From: Hawksworthiomyces lignivorus
Lineage: Eukaryota; Ascomycota; Sordariomycetes; Ophiostomatales; Ophiostomataceae
Assembly (NCBI GenBank): GCA_002917075.1
Contig: NTMA01000137.1
Location: forward strand, 22,265-86,264
DNA length: 64,000 nucleotides
Direction of reading: 5' to 3'
How positions within the stretch are numbered: position 1 is the stretch's first letter; each line of letters opens with the position of its first letter. Shown here in pieces: positions 38,207 to 50,751 of this stretch. Under the pieces are notes generated by a model, which saw nothing but the letters and a program-made list of their open reading frames with translations, did not search any database and was not told the origin of the DNA. A program made the translations under genes and the position numbers.

Positions 38207-38858
38207 CCGGAGAAGTAGCAAAAAGAAAGGATGCCACAAGACGAACTGGATGAAGATAAATGCTGAAAAGAATATCGATCCAAAAGATGAAATACGGCCG
38301 GCTAATCCTGCGATGAAACAGCCCTGTGGGTGGATGGATGAGCTTGGTGTTGAAGAAAAGGAGCTCTAGCTCAGCTGGACGCGACCGTGTTCACCAGAAG
38401 CTCCCCCTAAGCCTTACATTTCTAGTGGAGCAAAGCTGGCAGTCCTTAGCCAACAGAATTCGAGGACAAGCGGCAAGAGCCGCTAGACGACCCGCTTTTA
38501 CAAGAGCTATAGCTTCCTCGAAAGGAAAGACAATTTGTCGTTGGATCTTTCTTTTATCTGCCCTTTGTTCATATTTATTTTATATTTTATTTTATTTGTT
38601 GCCTGCTTTGCTGATTTCAATGATATGTTCAGCAGTTAATGATATAGGTTCCATAGAGGAGAAGACCAATTGCAGTACTTTGAAATTCACTAATACTAGC
38701 GGAACCGCCTACTTCATCTTTTGCCTTTCGGATCGCATCTTGGTCCTAGTTTTCTCTACTATCAAAGACAGTCTCGAGTGTTCCAAGACTCTTGGGACAT
38801 CACCTGTCAATGATAAATGTCTGTTTTGGAGAAGAGAACGAAAATAAGATAGACCAGA
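38207..38858. other. Intergenic
   Basis: About 650 bp between the deacetylase start (-) and the broken HET gene (+), acting as a divergent promoter region. AT-rich around 38565-38660. Nothing else recognised. Confidence 0.5.
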
Positions 38859-40682
38859 ATGCGTCTCCTCAACGTTAGGACGCTCCAGTTGGAGAAGTTT
38901 GACGATGAAGAGAATTTGCCTCCTTATACCATTCTGTCTCACTGCTGGGGAGCAGAAGAAGTGACTTTTCAAGATATACAGAATGGCGGATTCTAGCATC
39001 TACTCGGCTTCAAAAAAAATGGCGGCTTGTTACGAAAGATCTGCACTTGAGCTCTACGGTTACACATGGATCGACACATGTTATATCGACAAGTCCTCGA
39101 GTGCAGAGCTATCCGAGGCCATCAATTCTATGTTTCGGTGGTACGAGCAGGCGTCAGTCTGTTTCGTATATCTGGAAGACCTCACGTGGAACTGGGAGGA
39201 CGAAAGGACTTGGGAGGACAGCCAGAACGACGTCGAAACTTGCGAGGCCAGCATGACCGCATCAGCTATCGAGATCAATGATGAGATAAGACGCCAGAAC
39301 GGGAACATAGAAAGCTTCAAAGCTTGTCGCTGGTTCTACCGCGGTTCGACTCTGCAAGAGTTGATTGCACCTTGCGTCGTCATGTTTTTTGACAGCAACT
39401 GGGAAGAGATCGGTTCTAGGAATGCCATGGCCCAGGGTTATTTCAGACATCACAAGCATTGATGCCGACATATTGTCTTATAGCGGTGCTTCCGTTGGTG
39501 GCAGCAAGCAGCTCCAGCTCAGCAAGTACCCTGTAGCCGTCGGAATGTCGTGGGCGTCGACGAGAAGAACGACGCGAGTGGAAGACGAGGCTTATTGTCT
39601 CACGGGCATTTTCGACATAAGTATGCCTCTTATCTATGGCGAGGGTAAAAAGGCATTCTTCAGGCTGCAGCAGGAGATCATAAAGGAAGTGCCGGATGCG
39701 TCTATCCTCTTGTGGGTCTTGTGGGACAAGGGCTTGCCTCCGTATCGCGAGGAGTGTCAGGGTGTGCTGGCCCTATCACCGAGAAATTTTTACTCTTGTC
39801 GAGACGTAAAGATACCTCTTGACAGCGGCTCGTACTTGATCCCGACTTATGAACACCACAGAGCGGCCACAGCCTATTTGCAGACAAGCACGATCATTTC
39901 GACAATCTTCCTCAAAGCACAGGTCTTTTCGCTTAAAGAACTGCTCGAGACACATATTTCCTGGACCTTTACGTCGGGCACAGAACTCTCCCGGTACAAT
40001 CTAAAACATGTAAGCAGGATCCGCAGCCTTCGGTAAGTAAATCCACCCAAAATATATAGACATCCTTTAAAAACTCTCTTGACATGAACTAGAGCATATC
40101 ACTGATGCACCAGGTCCAGCAACTTGATAAACGACTCACATATAGCTCGTCTTAAGCAAAGTGGCTCGGCAGGCAACATGAGATACAACGTTGCCATCTT
40201 GTGCCCAACACGAAGCGGTGGCCTGGTTTGGATTCTGCTGAAACAGCTGCAGAATGGCGTATTTGTGCAAGACGAAACGTGGCTGTCGATTTTTCAGTTT
40301 TCGGACGACTTTACTCAGCCTCGAGACACGAGCACAATTACGCTGGTCATCAAGACGAAAGGGGGCATAATCAGTAAGGCTCCCGTCTTTGAGCATCGGC
40401 TGACCTTGGTTGCGGACCTACCTACTTCCAAACTACGAAGCGCCACTGGCCCGCTGGGGCCAGCATGCTCGCTATGGCGGAGAAAGCAATTCCAAAATTG
40501 AAATTCCAGCATACTTCGCGCTGTTTCACAGCAAGATCTCGGATGAGCTGCCTTTCTTTGTCCTGGCCTACGTCCGTCCCACAGCAGAAGTAGGCTGTAT
40601 GGCTGTGCCAAGACATGCAGAGAGTGATCAAGCAGACTTAGAGAGAGGCTCTTGCAGGTTCTCCCAGCCGCCACGACGATGA
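38859..40682 (+). pseudogene. HET-domain (heterokaryon incompatibility) gene, frameshifted
   Basis: The ATG at 38859 opens MRLLNVRTLQLEKF, then PPYTILSHCWGAEEVTFQDI, the classic HET start, but the frame stops at 38994. The domain continues one frame on (WIDTCYIDKSSSAELSEAIN, then RWFYRGSTLQELIAP), stopping at 39460. A third frame carries VEDEAYCLTGIFDISMPLIY and LQQEIIKEVPDASILLW. A GT-AG intron at 40033-40113 fits in this frame, and a fourth shift near 40420 gives IEIPAYFALFHSKISDELPF to the end at 40682. Each step is +1. HET proteins trigger cell death when unlike fungal strains fuse. As sequenced no full HET domain can be made. Sequencing error is possible, but the breakpoints are not in homopolymers. 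Confidence 0.85.
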
Positions 40683-41648
40683 GGGTCCATAGAGAGTCAA
40701 TGAGAATAGCTCTAGTTCCGAGATATACGACCTCATAGTATCACTTCGGGCGTGCTCCAGCATCAAAGGCAAGCCAGCTGATTATTTCTCTAGTTTCAGT
40801 GGCTAGCAGGCCGATTCCAGGAAATTTCCAGAAGAATGTAGCAGAGTACCCCGAGAACAAAGAGCCAAAATTTAGGTGATGTGCTCCGACAACGTGAGGC
40901 CGCTAGGAAGGCATCGGCCGCGGGATGAGGGCATGCTCTCCTAGATGCCAACCATCAGTGAAGGGGGACAGGGGAAGCGGGAATAGCACAAAGCTTTCAC
41001 TGAAAATTGAGGCATTGTAAAATACCAGGTGAGACAATGCGAACGAATACGACACCGAATACGATACCGATGAGTACGTCGACGACAACGATGATGATGA
41101 TGATGATGATGATAATGAAAGATGGTTAATCGTGTCAATTGAGGCAGATACTTGTAAGCCGCATATGGCAACGATGGCGACACGTTTCCTACCCGATTTA
41201 GACTCTGTTTCGCCTCGCGCATTCCTGGTTCCTTCCATTGGCAGCCTGGCGCTTAAGCGTGGTTTTCCCCCCTCTCAGCCCGAATCGACAAGCGCCGCCC
41301 CTGCACCGCCCTGGCTCAGCCTCAGCCTGCCATTTTTAAACGCCGCAAGCCAGTGCAGAGCTACCAAGACTTAGGGGAAAATTGCCCTGGTCTTTGTCGA
41401 GGAGGCTTCGTTGCTTTTGTGTTCTTGCATTCTAGCTCCATTGTCATGGTGAACCCACTGAGCCTTGCTCTTTTCTTATTTCATAATAAATCTTTTGTTT
41501 GTCGCTTCTACACTTAGCATGGACTGCATGCGGAAACAAGGGCGCGGAAACCGATGACCTAGTATATATTCTTGACGAAAAGCTACTTACCCAAAGCCGA
41601 GGAACCAGAACGTGGTAGCAGAACCAGCGGCCTGTGGACTTTGCAAAC
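40683..41648. other. Intergenic with (GAT)8 microsatellite
   Basis: About 970 bp upstream of the Sel1-repeat gene. It holds eight perfect GAT units at 41090-41113 next to related GAC/GAA triplets. No gene seen. Confidence 0.5.
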
Positions 41649-44158
41649 ATGGGCATCCGCGATTTATTAAAAAAGAAGGGCGACGGCGACGACGAGCCGC
41701 AGGTTGCGCCATACCCGGGCTTTCCGGCAGCGGGGCAGCCGCCCCCGCGCCCCCCGCCTGCGGAGCCCCTCGAGACGCCCGAGTTCACCTTCATTCGCTC
41801 CGACACCAACACGCAGGAGATCATTCATCCGCCGACAGAGCAGCGCAACAATTTCTACGACGGCCAGTACGGCGACGACCAAAACAGCTATCTCCGCGCT
41901 GACGATGCCACCTCGGGTTCGGGCTCGCGCTCGCACCGCGGCTTCGACGTGTTCCGGTCCGGGCGCAGCCGCAGCGCCTCCGTCTCGTCCAAGACCAGCA
42001 CGAGCGGCGTCGGCGACCGCGACCGCGATCGGAAGGACAAGGAAAAGGAAGAGTCCGTAGCCCGGCGGCTGTCACACAGGCTGCATCTCAGCCGATCGCC
42101 CAGCACGAGCTCGCACGTCCCGGCGGATCTCCCCGAGATCATTGTGCCCGAGGAGGACGGCAACGGAGGCAACAAGGCGAGCAGTACCGGGGGGACCAGC
42201 CCCGCTGCCGGGAAGCCGCCGCCCGCCTCCGCGGCCGTCGAGTCGCAGTGGGAGAAGCGGGCGACGATCCTGGCGCTCGAGAACGAGAAGCAGCGCATCA
42301 GTCGGCCGGGCACGCCGGAGGATCGGCTTGGGAGCCGTGGTCGCGGCGGCGCTGGCGAGGCCGGCAGCCGCAGCCGCAGCAATAGTGCCGTGTCGAGCAA
42401 GGAGCTGGACGCCACCATCCAGGAGGCCATTCGGCTGCACGAAGAGGGCAAGCTGGAGGAGTCGACGCGCATGTTCGGCATCCTGGCCGATCCGCGCGGG
42501 TACAACAACCCGCTGAGTCAGGTGCTCTACGGCCTAGCATTAAGGTAGGTGTTTTCTCTCTAGCTTTTGTTTTTTTTTCTCGGCCATAGCGACGAAGTTG
42601 CACCGTGTGTGGAAGAGCTCCTGCGCCTTTCAGGAGAAACTGTCGGTCGTGGGCCTTTTGCGAAACGTACCGCAAAACATGACCATAGACAAAAGGCCAT
42701 GCTGAGGTGCGGGAACGGTGGCTAGAGGGGGAGGGGGGTGGGTAGGCGGGTAGACGCCTGGTTGCTCAAGATATGCCGTACTAAGCTGACTTCTTTTTTT
42801 GCGAACAGACATGGATGGGGTTGCGCACCAGATACCGAGGCGGCCGTCAACTATCTGTCTGCCGCGGCTTCCAATGCGGCTGCCGTTGAGGACATGGCGC
42901 TCCAGGCCGGTATCAAGAAGGGCGGCGCCGCCAAAGGCGAGCTGGTGCTGGCCATCTTTGAGCTGGCCAACTGCTTCCGTCACGGCTGGGGCTTGGAGAA
43001 AGACCCTGTCGCAGCTAAGCAGGTAAGATTTACAATTTGGACACCGAGAAGCGTATTTTTGTTGCTGACTTTGTCATAGTACTACGAAACTGCGGCGAAC
43101 CTCGGAGATACTGGTGAGTGCTCTGCTTGCAGATTCAGCTGCCTTTTGTTTTGCAGCACAGATCGCCATCACCTAGATTACGTCTTGGTTGCCCCTTTTT
43201 CTCTAGTGCTAACACAAAAGTCATAGACGCCATGAACGAAGTTGCCTGGTGCTATCTTGAAGGATTTGGCTGCAAAAAGGACAAGGTGAGCCTGCCCCTA
43301 TTCTTCTGTCATGCATCGTTCTTCCTCCTTTCTAGCCCCCACCCTCTCGCAATTCTGGCAAATGTCAGCCTGCAGATGTCTCGGGACTAGTTGATACAGG
43401 CCGCGAATGCTTCGTTTTGTATCTTCCTGTCCTGCCTCTACTGCTGTTCATCAGTGGCTGCTGCGGCTGTTTGCCGCTGTCGGGCGCCGTTGGGCAGCAA
43501 CTGCACGGGCAAATCAGACCTCCTCATGTGCTGAAAGAAAAATCACTGCGAACCGCACTTCCCCCCACATTCTCACAAAAGATGCGGCCTATGGAACAGG
43601 CCTGGTTAGAGACCGCGCACAGCACTGCACCATCACATGAGGCTAACATACTCTTTCTTTTTACCCCTTTAATAGTTCGCTGCAGCCAAGTACTACCGCC
43701 TAGCTGAACAGAACGGCAACAAGACGCTCGGAAATAGTTGGTGAGTACCGCCAGCCCTTTGCGGCACCATATCATCACACCCACACACCGGTCACTTCCC
43801 CAGAACACTGCAGCCCCATTGGCACGGTGCTGGCTCTTCCCCCATGGGGATACAGCGCCCGGTCCTTTTGTGCCTCATGCTGCTGCAGATACCTTGGCGA
43901 CGAGCAGTCGATAGGCCATCGACTTCTCCGGAGGGAGAGAAGCTAATGTATTGCACCTGCAACCTCTGAGCTCCTCTCGCCCTGTTTCAACCCTTTTCTC
44001 AGCCGTCTAAATATCTTTCCCCCCACGTTCTTGTCTTTTCCAATAAGCCTGGATCTACTGGCACAGCTCGAGAAGTACCAGACGGTTCGCTAACAATAGT
44101 GCTACTAAACAGGATTTGGAAGGAAAAATACGATCCAGACAAGCAGAAGAAGAAATAA
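41649..44158 (+). CDS. Sel1-repeat protein
   Basis: Six exons: 41649-42544, 42809-43022, 43080-43113, 43227-43285, 43676-43740 and 44113-44158. All junctions are GT-AG and in frame; total 437 aa. Residues 1-250 are low complexity (Pro, Ser, Arg, Asp) and include TPEFTFIRSDTNTQEIIHPP near 40-60, which looks conserved. From about 253 come Sel1-like (TPR-type) helical repeats: ATIQEAIRLHEEGKLEESTR, then VLYGLALRHGWGC, LVLAIFELANCFRHGWGLEK, AWCYLEGFGCKKDK and AAAKYYRLAEQNGNKTLGNS. The end is Lys-rich. Sel1 repeats are adaptor surfaces. In fungi similar proteins include chitin-synthase activators and the Nim1-binding cell-cycle protein Nif1; the N-terminal block recalls the latter, but I am not sure. 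There is no CaaX end, unlike Chs4/Skt5. Confidence 0.82.
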
Positions 44159-46897
44159 TTGTCCGCGAGATGCGGTAAGCGAGACCAGCAACTATCGGCA
44201 ACGTCGGAGCCCTCTGTAACGCATTCCATCAGCAATGCCTTTAGTAAATGCGATACCGGCTGAATTTTTAGACCCCTTATCCTTCTGATTATCACTCAGC
44301 TTCATTTATTTTATTATTTATTATTTTTTTTTTCTGAAGAGCATCACTTCTGTTAGTTTTAGGGGGGGGGGGGGGGGGTAGTTTGTTTCGATTGTGGTTC
44401 TATTATGTCTTTGGAAAAGGGTGTAAGCAGCGGTTTGCGGTTTTGTGAAGTCTTTACACTGGGGCCTCTACGGGTAGCATTTTTGACAATAGTCTCTAAT
44501 GAGGTATGACTGCCTTATTCTCATACCTTTTACACATACTCCATTGCTGCGCTGTTTGTTTTTAAGCACGGAAAGCTTCTGGCCTAGAGAAGCCGGCTTT
44601 TCGCTTCTATACGAGAAGAAGAAACTCGTATGCGGGTTTCTGAGTAATTCAAAGTGAATACGTATACTCGGTCCCGAGATCAAAAGAGAAATATGGCATC
44701 TTATAATCTTCGTAGTAGCCTTGCAAGATTGGAGCGACAATGTCGCATCTCCGGGCCGTTTTCTAGGAGAGCTTGCATTTGCTGCGCCTCGCATGCGGAA
44801 GCCGTATATAGAATATTTTCTATCTACTTACCATGCTCGTATTTTGCGCAGTCTGTCATCGTATTGTTGCGTGCGTCGTCGATGGTACTGTCAGGAAATA
44901 GAAGAACTCCCGTTATTGTCTGCGCCTAATCCTGATGATCCTTTCAGATTCGGCCCACACCTCGCAGCTACAGGTTCACCAATACTACCCCCATTCTGCT
45001 CCTTGTGGATTCAATCTCACACAATCCCGCCGCTTACTCAAAACCGAGTTTTGAAATATGTGATCCTTGTACGATTTAGTCCACGTTGTAACACAGTTTG
45101 CAGTATCATTTAAAAGAATATGTTTAAATTCAAAGAAAAGTTAAGCTAAATGAATGTAGAAAAGAAATAGTTATCATAATTGCTTTCGTAAGACGAAGTT
45201 CATCGTGTCGAAAGTAGTCGTCATATCATAAAAGACGTGTCCACATATGGAAGAGAGCAAGTCCGATATTTTCTTCGTTCTCTTCTCTCCCATTCCCCAA
45301 TCTCCTTCTCGAAGTCATTTCCCTTCTCAGAGAAAAGAAAGCTGCGCTGATTTATGTGTTATAAAAAGATCGACCGTGTTCTCGTAGACAAAAAAGACTG
45401 AAAAGAGCGTCGTGTGCAGTCGTGTGTTGTAACAAAAGAATATTTGTAATGTTCGAAAGCGAAGGAGGTGAAGATGATAAAAATGAGTGTCATCAGTTGA
45501 AAACTGGTTTGCATCTCCTTTACACCTTTGTGAAGTCGAGCATCTGTTTCCCCTTTCATCAGGGATTCTCTGCTGTTCATCGCAAGGAAATGAAGGAAAC
45601 AGAATCTTTAAAAAAAAAAAAAAAAAAAGCAGTATGACATGAAAAGCAAGTCCAATCTGATCTAGGGCGGTATTCCACGTCCTCAAGAAAGACTGGTGCA
45701 CCCTCCCATTGTACATAAAATGAGTCTTGAGAAACAAAAAAGAATTAAAAACACCTTCTCAGACGCCACTGATCATTTGTATGAGAAGAAAAAAGCCATC
45801 CAGAAAGTTAGAAGGGAACTGGGACACTAAAAACGGGGATGCCACCCAAGCATCCTAAGTAGAATAGTAGGACTGTTCCAGTGAAGCTTTCGCAAACAGT
45901 CCCCAGAAATAAAATGCAAACATGAAACCATAAAGACATAAAACATTAAAAGAAATAGCAATCTTTCGTCGTAAGTCTGAATCCATCGTCTCAAACAGAA
46001 AAACAAAAAGAACTGAAAAATCAAAATCAAAACTAGCTCGCTCGCTTGCTAAAATGTAACCAAGACCAAACAAAATAAAAGGCAAAAACAAAAAAAAAAA
46101 TACCAAAAAAAAATACCAATGTTAAACCAGATACAGAAGCCCGAAAATTCAACCACATAAAAGATGGCGGGACATGATGACACTGCAAACAGACACAACA
46201 GATCAGACGGGGACTAAAAACAAAAAGCAGAAAAATATTCCAGTGCGTGAGCACAAATGTCTCTCTTTTCTCCAGTCCTACCGAGAAGTTTTGTGTTCTC
46301 GGCGGGGAGGAGGCATTGTTTTGCGCGGGAGCGGCTGCAATGTATCGTAACTTTTTTGTTCTTTATTCTTTGTCGTATGTTGACAAAGACGAGAACCGCC
46401 GGGCTGATGGTTAGGACACTTTGGCAAGGTAAAGCGCCGATGGAAAGAGGCGACAAAAGAGATGAATTTTGAGGCTCGCGGAGCCCAAAGGAATGTAAGT
46501 CCCGTTGGAGGGTGTCGCATCATTGCGACAAAAAGAAAACAGATAGCGCGTGGGCGCGGAATTTTGTCGTCTCCAGCCGTTATCAAAAAAACAAAAGCGA
46601 TAAAGAACAACAAAACCAAAAGAGGTAGAAAAACAAAGTCGCTGTTTGCGGTGGTCGTGTTACTGTTCGATGCCGTTGACTGTCTGTCATGATGAGATAT
46701 AAATGAAAACATGATTGAATAAATATAACCAGAAACAAATAAGCAGCCAATTCCGAACTGCAGTGTCGTTGCCGAAATCGTTCATGTCCGTGAAGAAGAG
46801 AAAGAAGAAAAAGCAGAAATGGACAAGACGCGCAAAGTGTGAAGAAAAAGAAACGACGATGAGAGCGCCAGCGAGAAATTTTTGCCAGCCGAACGGA
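44159..46897. other. Convergent intergenic region, A-rich on its right half
   Basis: About 2.7 kb between the stops of the Sel1-repeat gene (+) and the bZIP gene (-). A 17-G run lies at 44362-44378, an 18-A run near 45611-45628, and the + strand from about 45700 to 46900 is A-rich. Open frames are short and unrecognised. Part of it is probably the bZIP 3' untranslated region. Confidence 0.5.
44362..44378 (+). repeat. Homopolymer G run (17 nt)
   Basis: Seventeen consecutive G after a T-rich stretch. Long G runs are prone to G-quadruplex formation and to sequencing error. Confidence 0.85.
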
Positions 46898-48964
46898 TTA
46901 CTGACCGCTATCTGCAGCAGGCGACGCAGAATTGGCGTCAGATACCATCTTGGCAAATGTTCGCACCACATCACTTGGAATCTGATCCCACAGCAGCGAC
47001 CTGGTGTACACCTCGGCCTTGCTGTTGCCTCGCATGGCTGCTAGAGCCTCTGCCAAGTTGCGTCGGCCCTGGCTGGAAGCTGCAGGCATGCCGGCGCCAG
47101 CTCGGTCAGCACCATGTGGGTGCTGGTAGTTCACCACACCACTGTACTGCGCAGCAGTAAGCGAGAAGAGCTGCTCATTTGTCTGTTCTTCCGTCGGCTG
47201 CAACAGCTCGTCAGACAGCTGGCTGAGCATGGAAGGTTCCACGGCAAGGTTCTGACCGGATGGCTGAGTCCAGGATGCCCCAGTGGCACTCGGGGCATTG
47301 ACTGCTGCTGAAGTAGATGCTGCAGCGGCAGCGGAGACATCGGACACGCCCGCATCCTTGAGCACGTTCTCTAGCAAAGCAGCCGATGCCACGCGGACGT
47401 CTTCAGACACACGCGGGATGCTTGGTGTCTGGCGGCTCGACAGGACGAAAGCGCCGACAAGGAAGAGCATGAACAGCAGGCCGCCCTGGCTTCCGGGCTT
47501 CTCAGGATCAACAGACTCATTGATATTGTTGATCTTGCGGGAGGTCGGGATGAGTTGCATATCACGCTTGTCATTGACGGCCTGTTGCTGGTGGTGTTGC
47601 TCAGCGCCCGCCATGTCGGGAAACATTTGATCCCACGAGCCTGTAGTCCCATCCATGTTGAGACCTTCCATTTCGCCGAAGGCGCTGGCGCCGGCGCCAG
47701 TGAAAGCAGACGTCTGGCTGGGCATTACGCCAGCAGCGGTGCCTTCAAGAACTTGAACGTGGTTCGAGAGCACAGCGACCTTTTTACGAAGTTCGGCGGT
47801 TTCAATAGTGTGCTGGCGAATCATCTCCTCTTTTTCCATATTCATCATCTCGATATGCTCGTCAGAGTTCTGCTTGTACTGAAGGAGCTCGGACACTTGG
47901 AGCTTAAGACGCTCGAGCCCTTGTTCCAATTCGTTCACATGAGAAACATATTGCTTCTTTTCATCCTCGAGCCGTTCTGTGTGCAATTTCTTGCGCTGTC
48001 TGGAATCAAGACTGGAAATTCTGTCAGCTAAAGTAAAATATATAGAATGGTTGCTATAAAGAACAAGAACTTACGCGGCTTGCCGGTTGCGCAATAGGCG
48101 CTTTTGTTGCTTGAGCTCTTTGATCTCCTGCTCGTCAGTAGACTGGGCGATGAGCTGGTCAATGTTGTTGAGGTTGCGCTCGGCCGGGATGTCGAAGCGT
48201 GCGTTCTTCTTCCGAATGCCATCGCCACGGCGCAGATCATTGTGCGATCGCAGCATAGGGCTCTGCGGCGGGATCTTTTTAGCCATGGTCGACTGGCTGG
48301 CGATGCTGGCGCTGCTTGTGCTGACTTGCATCGGCACTGATGACGCAGATGTAGTTGCTACTGATGCTGATGCGACCGTCGCAGCAGCTGCCGACACCGG
48401 CAAGCCGTGAACAGGCGAAAACAGACCGTGCATGGAGGAGAAAGGCGCGGAGATGGAACCCCGGTGGTACATGGACGTGGCTTGGTCAAACTCGCTCGGC
48501 AGGCCCTCAAATGGGGCAATAGGAGTAGCTACGCCCGAGTTGGCACTTGTGCTAGCGGACATAGGCCACGAACTTATAGGGACACCGGTGGCATGGTGAT
48601 ATGGGTTCGCGTGTTGCTGGCGGTGCTGGTGCTGGGACTGCTGCTGCTGGTCCATGCGCAGAAAAGGGTTTGAGCTTTGCTGGTCGACAAACGGGTTGCC
48701 TGACGGGAGTGACTGCATCTCAACGGGGTGCCAATCCTCCTGCTTCGGTGAGAAGAGAGATGAGCCGAGAGCGAAGGAGTCTCTCCTGCTGTCAACCATT
48801 GGCGGAGACATTTCAAGCCCAGAATCTATGGCGCTCTGGTCCAAGACCGAGTCGTCTAGTATGCTGTCGTCCTCCTCAAAGTACTTCTGTGGAATCTGAC
48901 TTGATGTGTCCACCGACAGTTGTGACGGCGGGAAGAAAGGCTGCATGGAATATGTCGAGACCAT
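46898..48964 (-). CDS. bZIP transcription factor with a hydrophobic segment
   Basis: Two coding exons, 48964-48075 and 48011-46898, joined in frame over a 63-bp intron that splits the basic region, giving 667 aa. Residues 1-260 are Ser/Gln/Pro-rich, an activation-type region. The basic region KQQKRLLRNRQAALDSRQRK has the N-x7-R signature (N293, R301). Heptad positions L311, Y318, L325, L332 and L339 form the zipper, with coiled coil continuing to about 390. Residues 473-489 (GGLLFMLFLVGAFVLSS) are uncharged and long enough to span or dip into a membrane. The C-terminus has GRRNLAEALAAMRG and AEVYTRSLLWDQIP, which look conserved. It may belong with the ada-1-like bZIP regulators of filamentous fungi, from memory and unverified. 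The start AAAATGG is chosen because an ATG 15 bp upstream lies inside a predicted leader intron. Confidence 0.85.
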
Positions 48965-48971
48965 TTTAGGT

Positions 48972-49916
48972 CTGTGCATGAAAGGGTAAGGGAAATCGGT
49001 TAATGTATGTGCAGATATATGTAAGAGTAGAGGCTAGCAAGGAAAATATGAGGAACGGAAGAAGATGAGGGTTGAGACAAGGTTATGGATAATGTGGGTT
49101 TGTCGGAGTAGAAACGTCAAGTTTCGAAGTATCTGTCGAAAAATTCGGTGGTTAGCGTGGGCTGATGGCTGACAAGAGACGAGGGCTGAACGGGCCGGAA
49201 GGAAGCGGCGCTGCTTTTCTTCTCGGATTCTGTGCTCTTTTTTGGTGGTCTCTCTGCGCAGTTTTATTTTTATTTTTGGTAAAAGCCTAGCAGGGGTGGT
49301 GGTTTTGGGTAACGGCAAAGTATAGCTGATGAGAAGAAGATGTATTGCGTGGGGAAGAGGCGTGAAGAAAACAAAGAGAGGAAAGAGAAGGGAAAGAAGG
49401 AGATCTAGGAAAATGAGGGAATTGGGAAAATGAAAAAGAGGAGCGAAAAAAAGTAAACGATGATATTGAAAAAAAAGTAGAGTGAAAAAAGAGTTGGGAG
49501 TTGTGAACTAAAAGGGATTCATATATAGGAAAGGAGTATGGCAGTGGAGAAAACGAAAAGAGCGGTAGCCCTTTTTTAAGAAACGGGAATGAGAAAAGGA
49601 AGATGGGGAGTGAAGGATGCACAAGCAGCTAGAAAGGTTGTGGGGGGGGGGGAGTGCGGGATGGAAAGAAATGTGGTGGAGTAGTGGGCAGAGGAAGAGA
49701 AATAAGAAAGATACCAAATTGGTAAGTTTTTTATTGAAGGCGCTGAGGGGAGTTGAGAATAAATGTGTGACATTTGGAGACGAAGACAGGCAGTGCAAAT
49801 GACTTAGGTTTATCTTGAGTAGTTTCCAAGAGCATTGAGAATGGGAAGAAAAGGAGTGACAGGAGAAAAGACAAAAATAATAAGAAATCAAAAAGCCAAA
49901 GGAAAAGAAGACTTAC
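48972..49916 (-). other. Predicted intron in the bZIP 5' leader
   Basis: On the minus strand a perfect GTAAGT donor begins at 49916, and a CAG acceptor ends at 48972, seven bases before the start codon. The 945 bp between are pyrimidine-rich on this strand with many short open frames. Such long leader introns occur in fungal developmental regulators. Predicted from splice signals only. Confidence 0.45.
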
Positions 49917-50730
49917 AGAAGACTGAGGTGGAATTGTGTAGTCGGTTCTGTCGATTTTCTCGAAGTAGATTGAGTTGATAGCGTCTTGCTAGATAGGCTA
50001 TTATACAAGGACTAAAGACAGTGTGAGATGGTAGCAAAGACGGGAAGAGGGCAAAGATGGTGTTCACAGACGTTGTATAGATCGAACGCGTGAGTTTCGT
50101 CTTTTAAAATGAAATCGAGATGAAGCAAGATGAAAAGACCCAGTTGGACTTGCAGAGGAGGAGGAAGCGGAAGTGGTCGCAGAGGAGTGCGGCAGACGTT
50201 CCTTTTTATTCTTTGAGTTGAGTCTTAGTCAAGGAAATACTGGATGGGATTGGGAGAGTGGAAAATAGGAAGACGACCAAGTTGGGAGAGAGAAGAGAGT
50301 GCGTGAGAGAGCGTGTGAGTGGGTGTGTGAGAATGAAGCAGTGAAGTGAATTTTTTTTTTTTTAAAAAAAAAAAAGAATAGAAAAAGAATTTGGGTACCA
50401 TATAATGACCAGGGGGGGGGGGGGGGGGGNNNNNNNNNNNNNNNNNNNNNNGGCCAAAAACGAGGGCTGACCAGGGGGTGGTAGTTACGGGGGGCGCTGA
50501 GAGAGAGAGGGCAGATAGACACAGGTTGAGGCAATGAAACGAGAGATGATAGACGAGGGATAAGGGAGAAAATGACTGGTGATGAAGAAAACTGACACAA
50601 ATGAAAAGAGAAGATGAGAGAACAATAACAACAACAACGAGGAAAATGGCGATGGTTCGAAGGGAAGTAGAGAGACCCCGAAAACTAAACCATCAAGTAA
50701 AGCAACTGCTACGTGCTCTGCTCTGAGCAA
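49030..50730. repeat. Long purine/pyrimidine strand-asymmetric tract
   Basis: The + strand is dominated by A and G for about 1.7 kb (GA, GGA and AAAG motifs), so the minus strand, sense for the bZIP gene, is C/T-rich. It covers the proposed leader and promoter. Such polypurine stretches can form triplex DNA. There is no protein-coding evidence. Confidence 0.7.
50412..50451. other. G run followed by an assembly gap of 22 N
   Basis: Eighteen G (50412-50429) run straight into 22 undetermined bases (50430-50451). The true gap length is unknown and the G run probably stopped the assembly. It lies in the presumed upstream region of the bZIP gene. Confidence 0.95.
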
Positions 50731-50751
50731 GCTTTCCTTCGTATTTTGCCA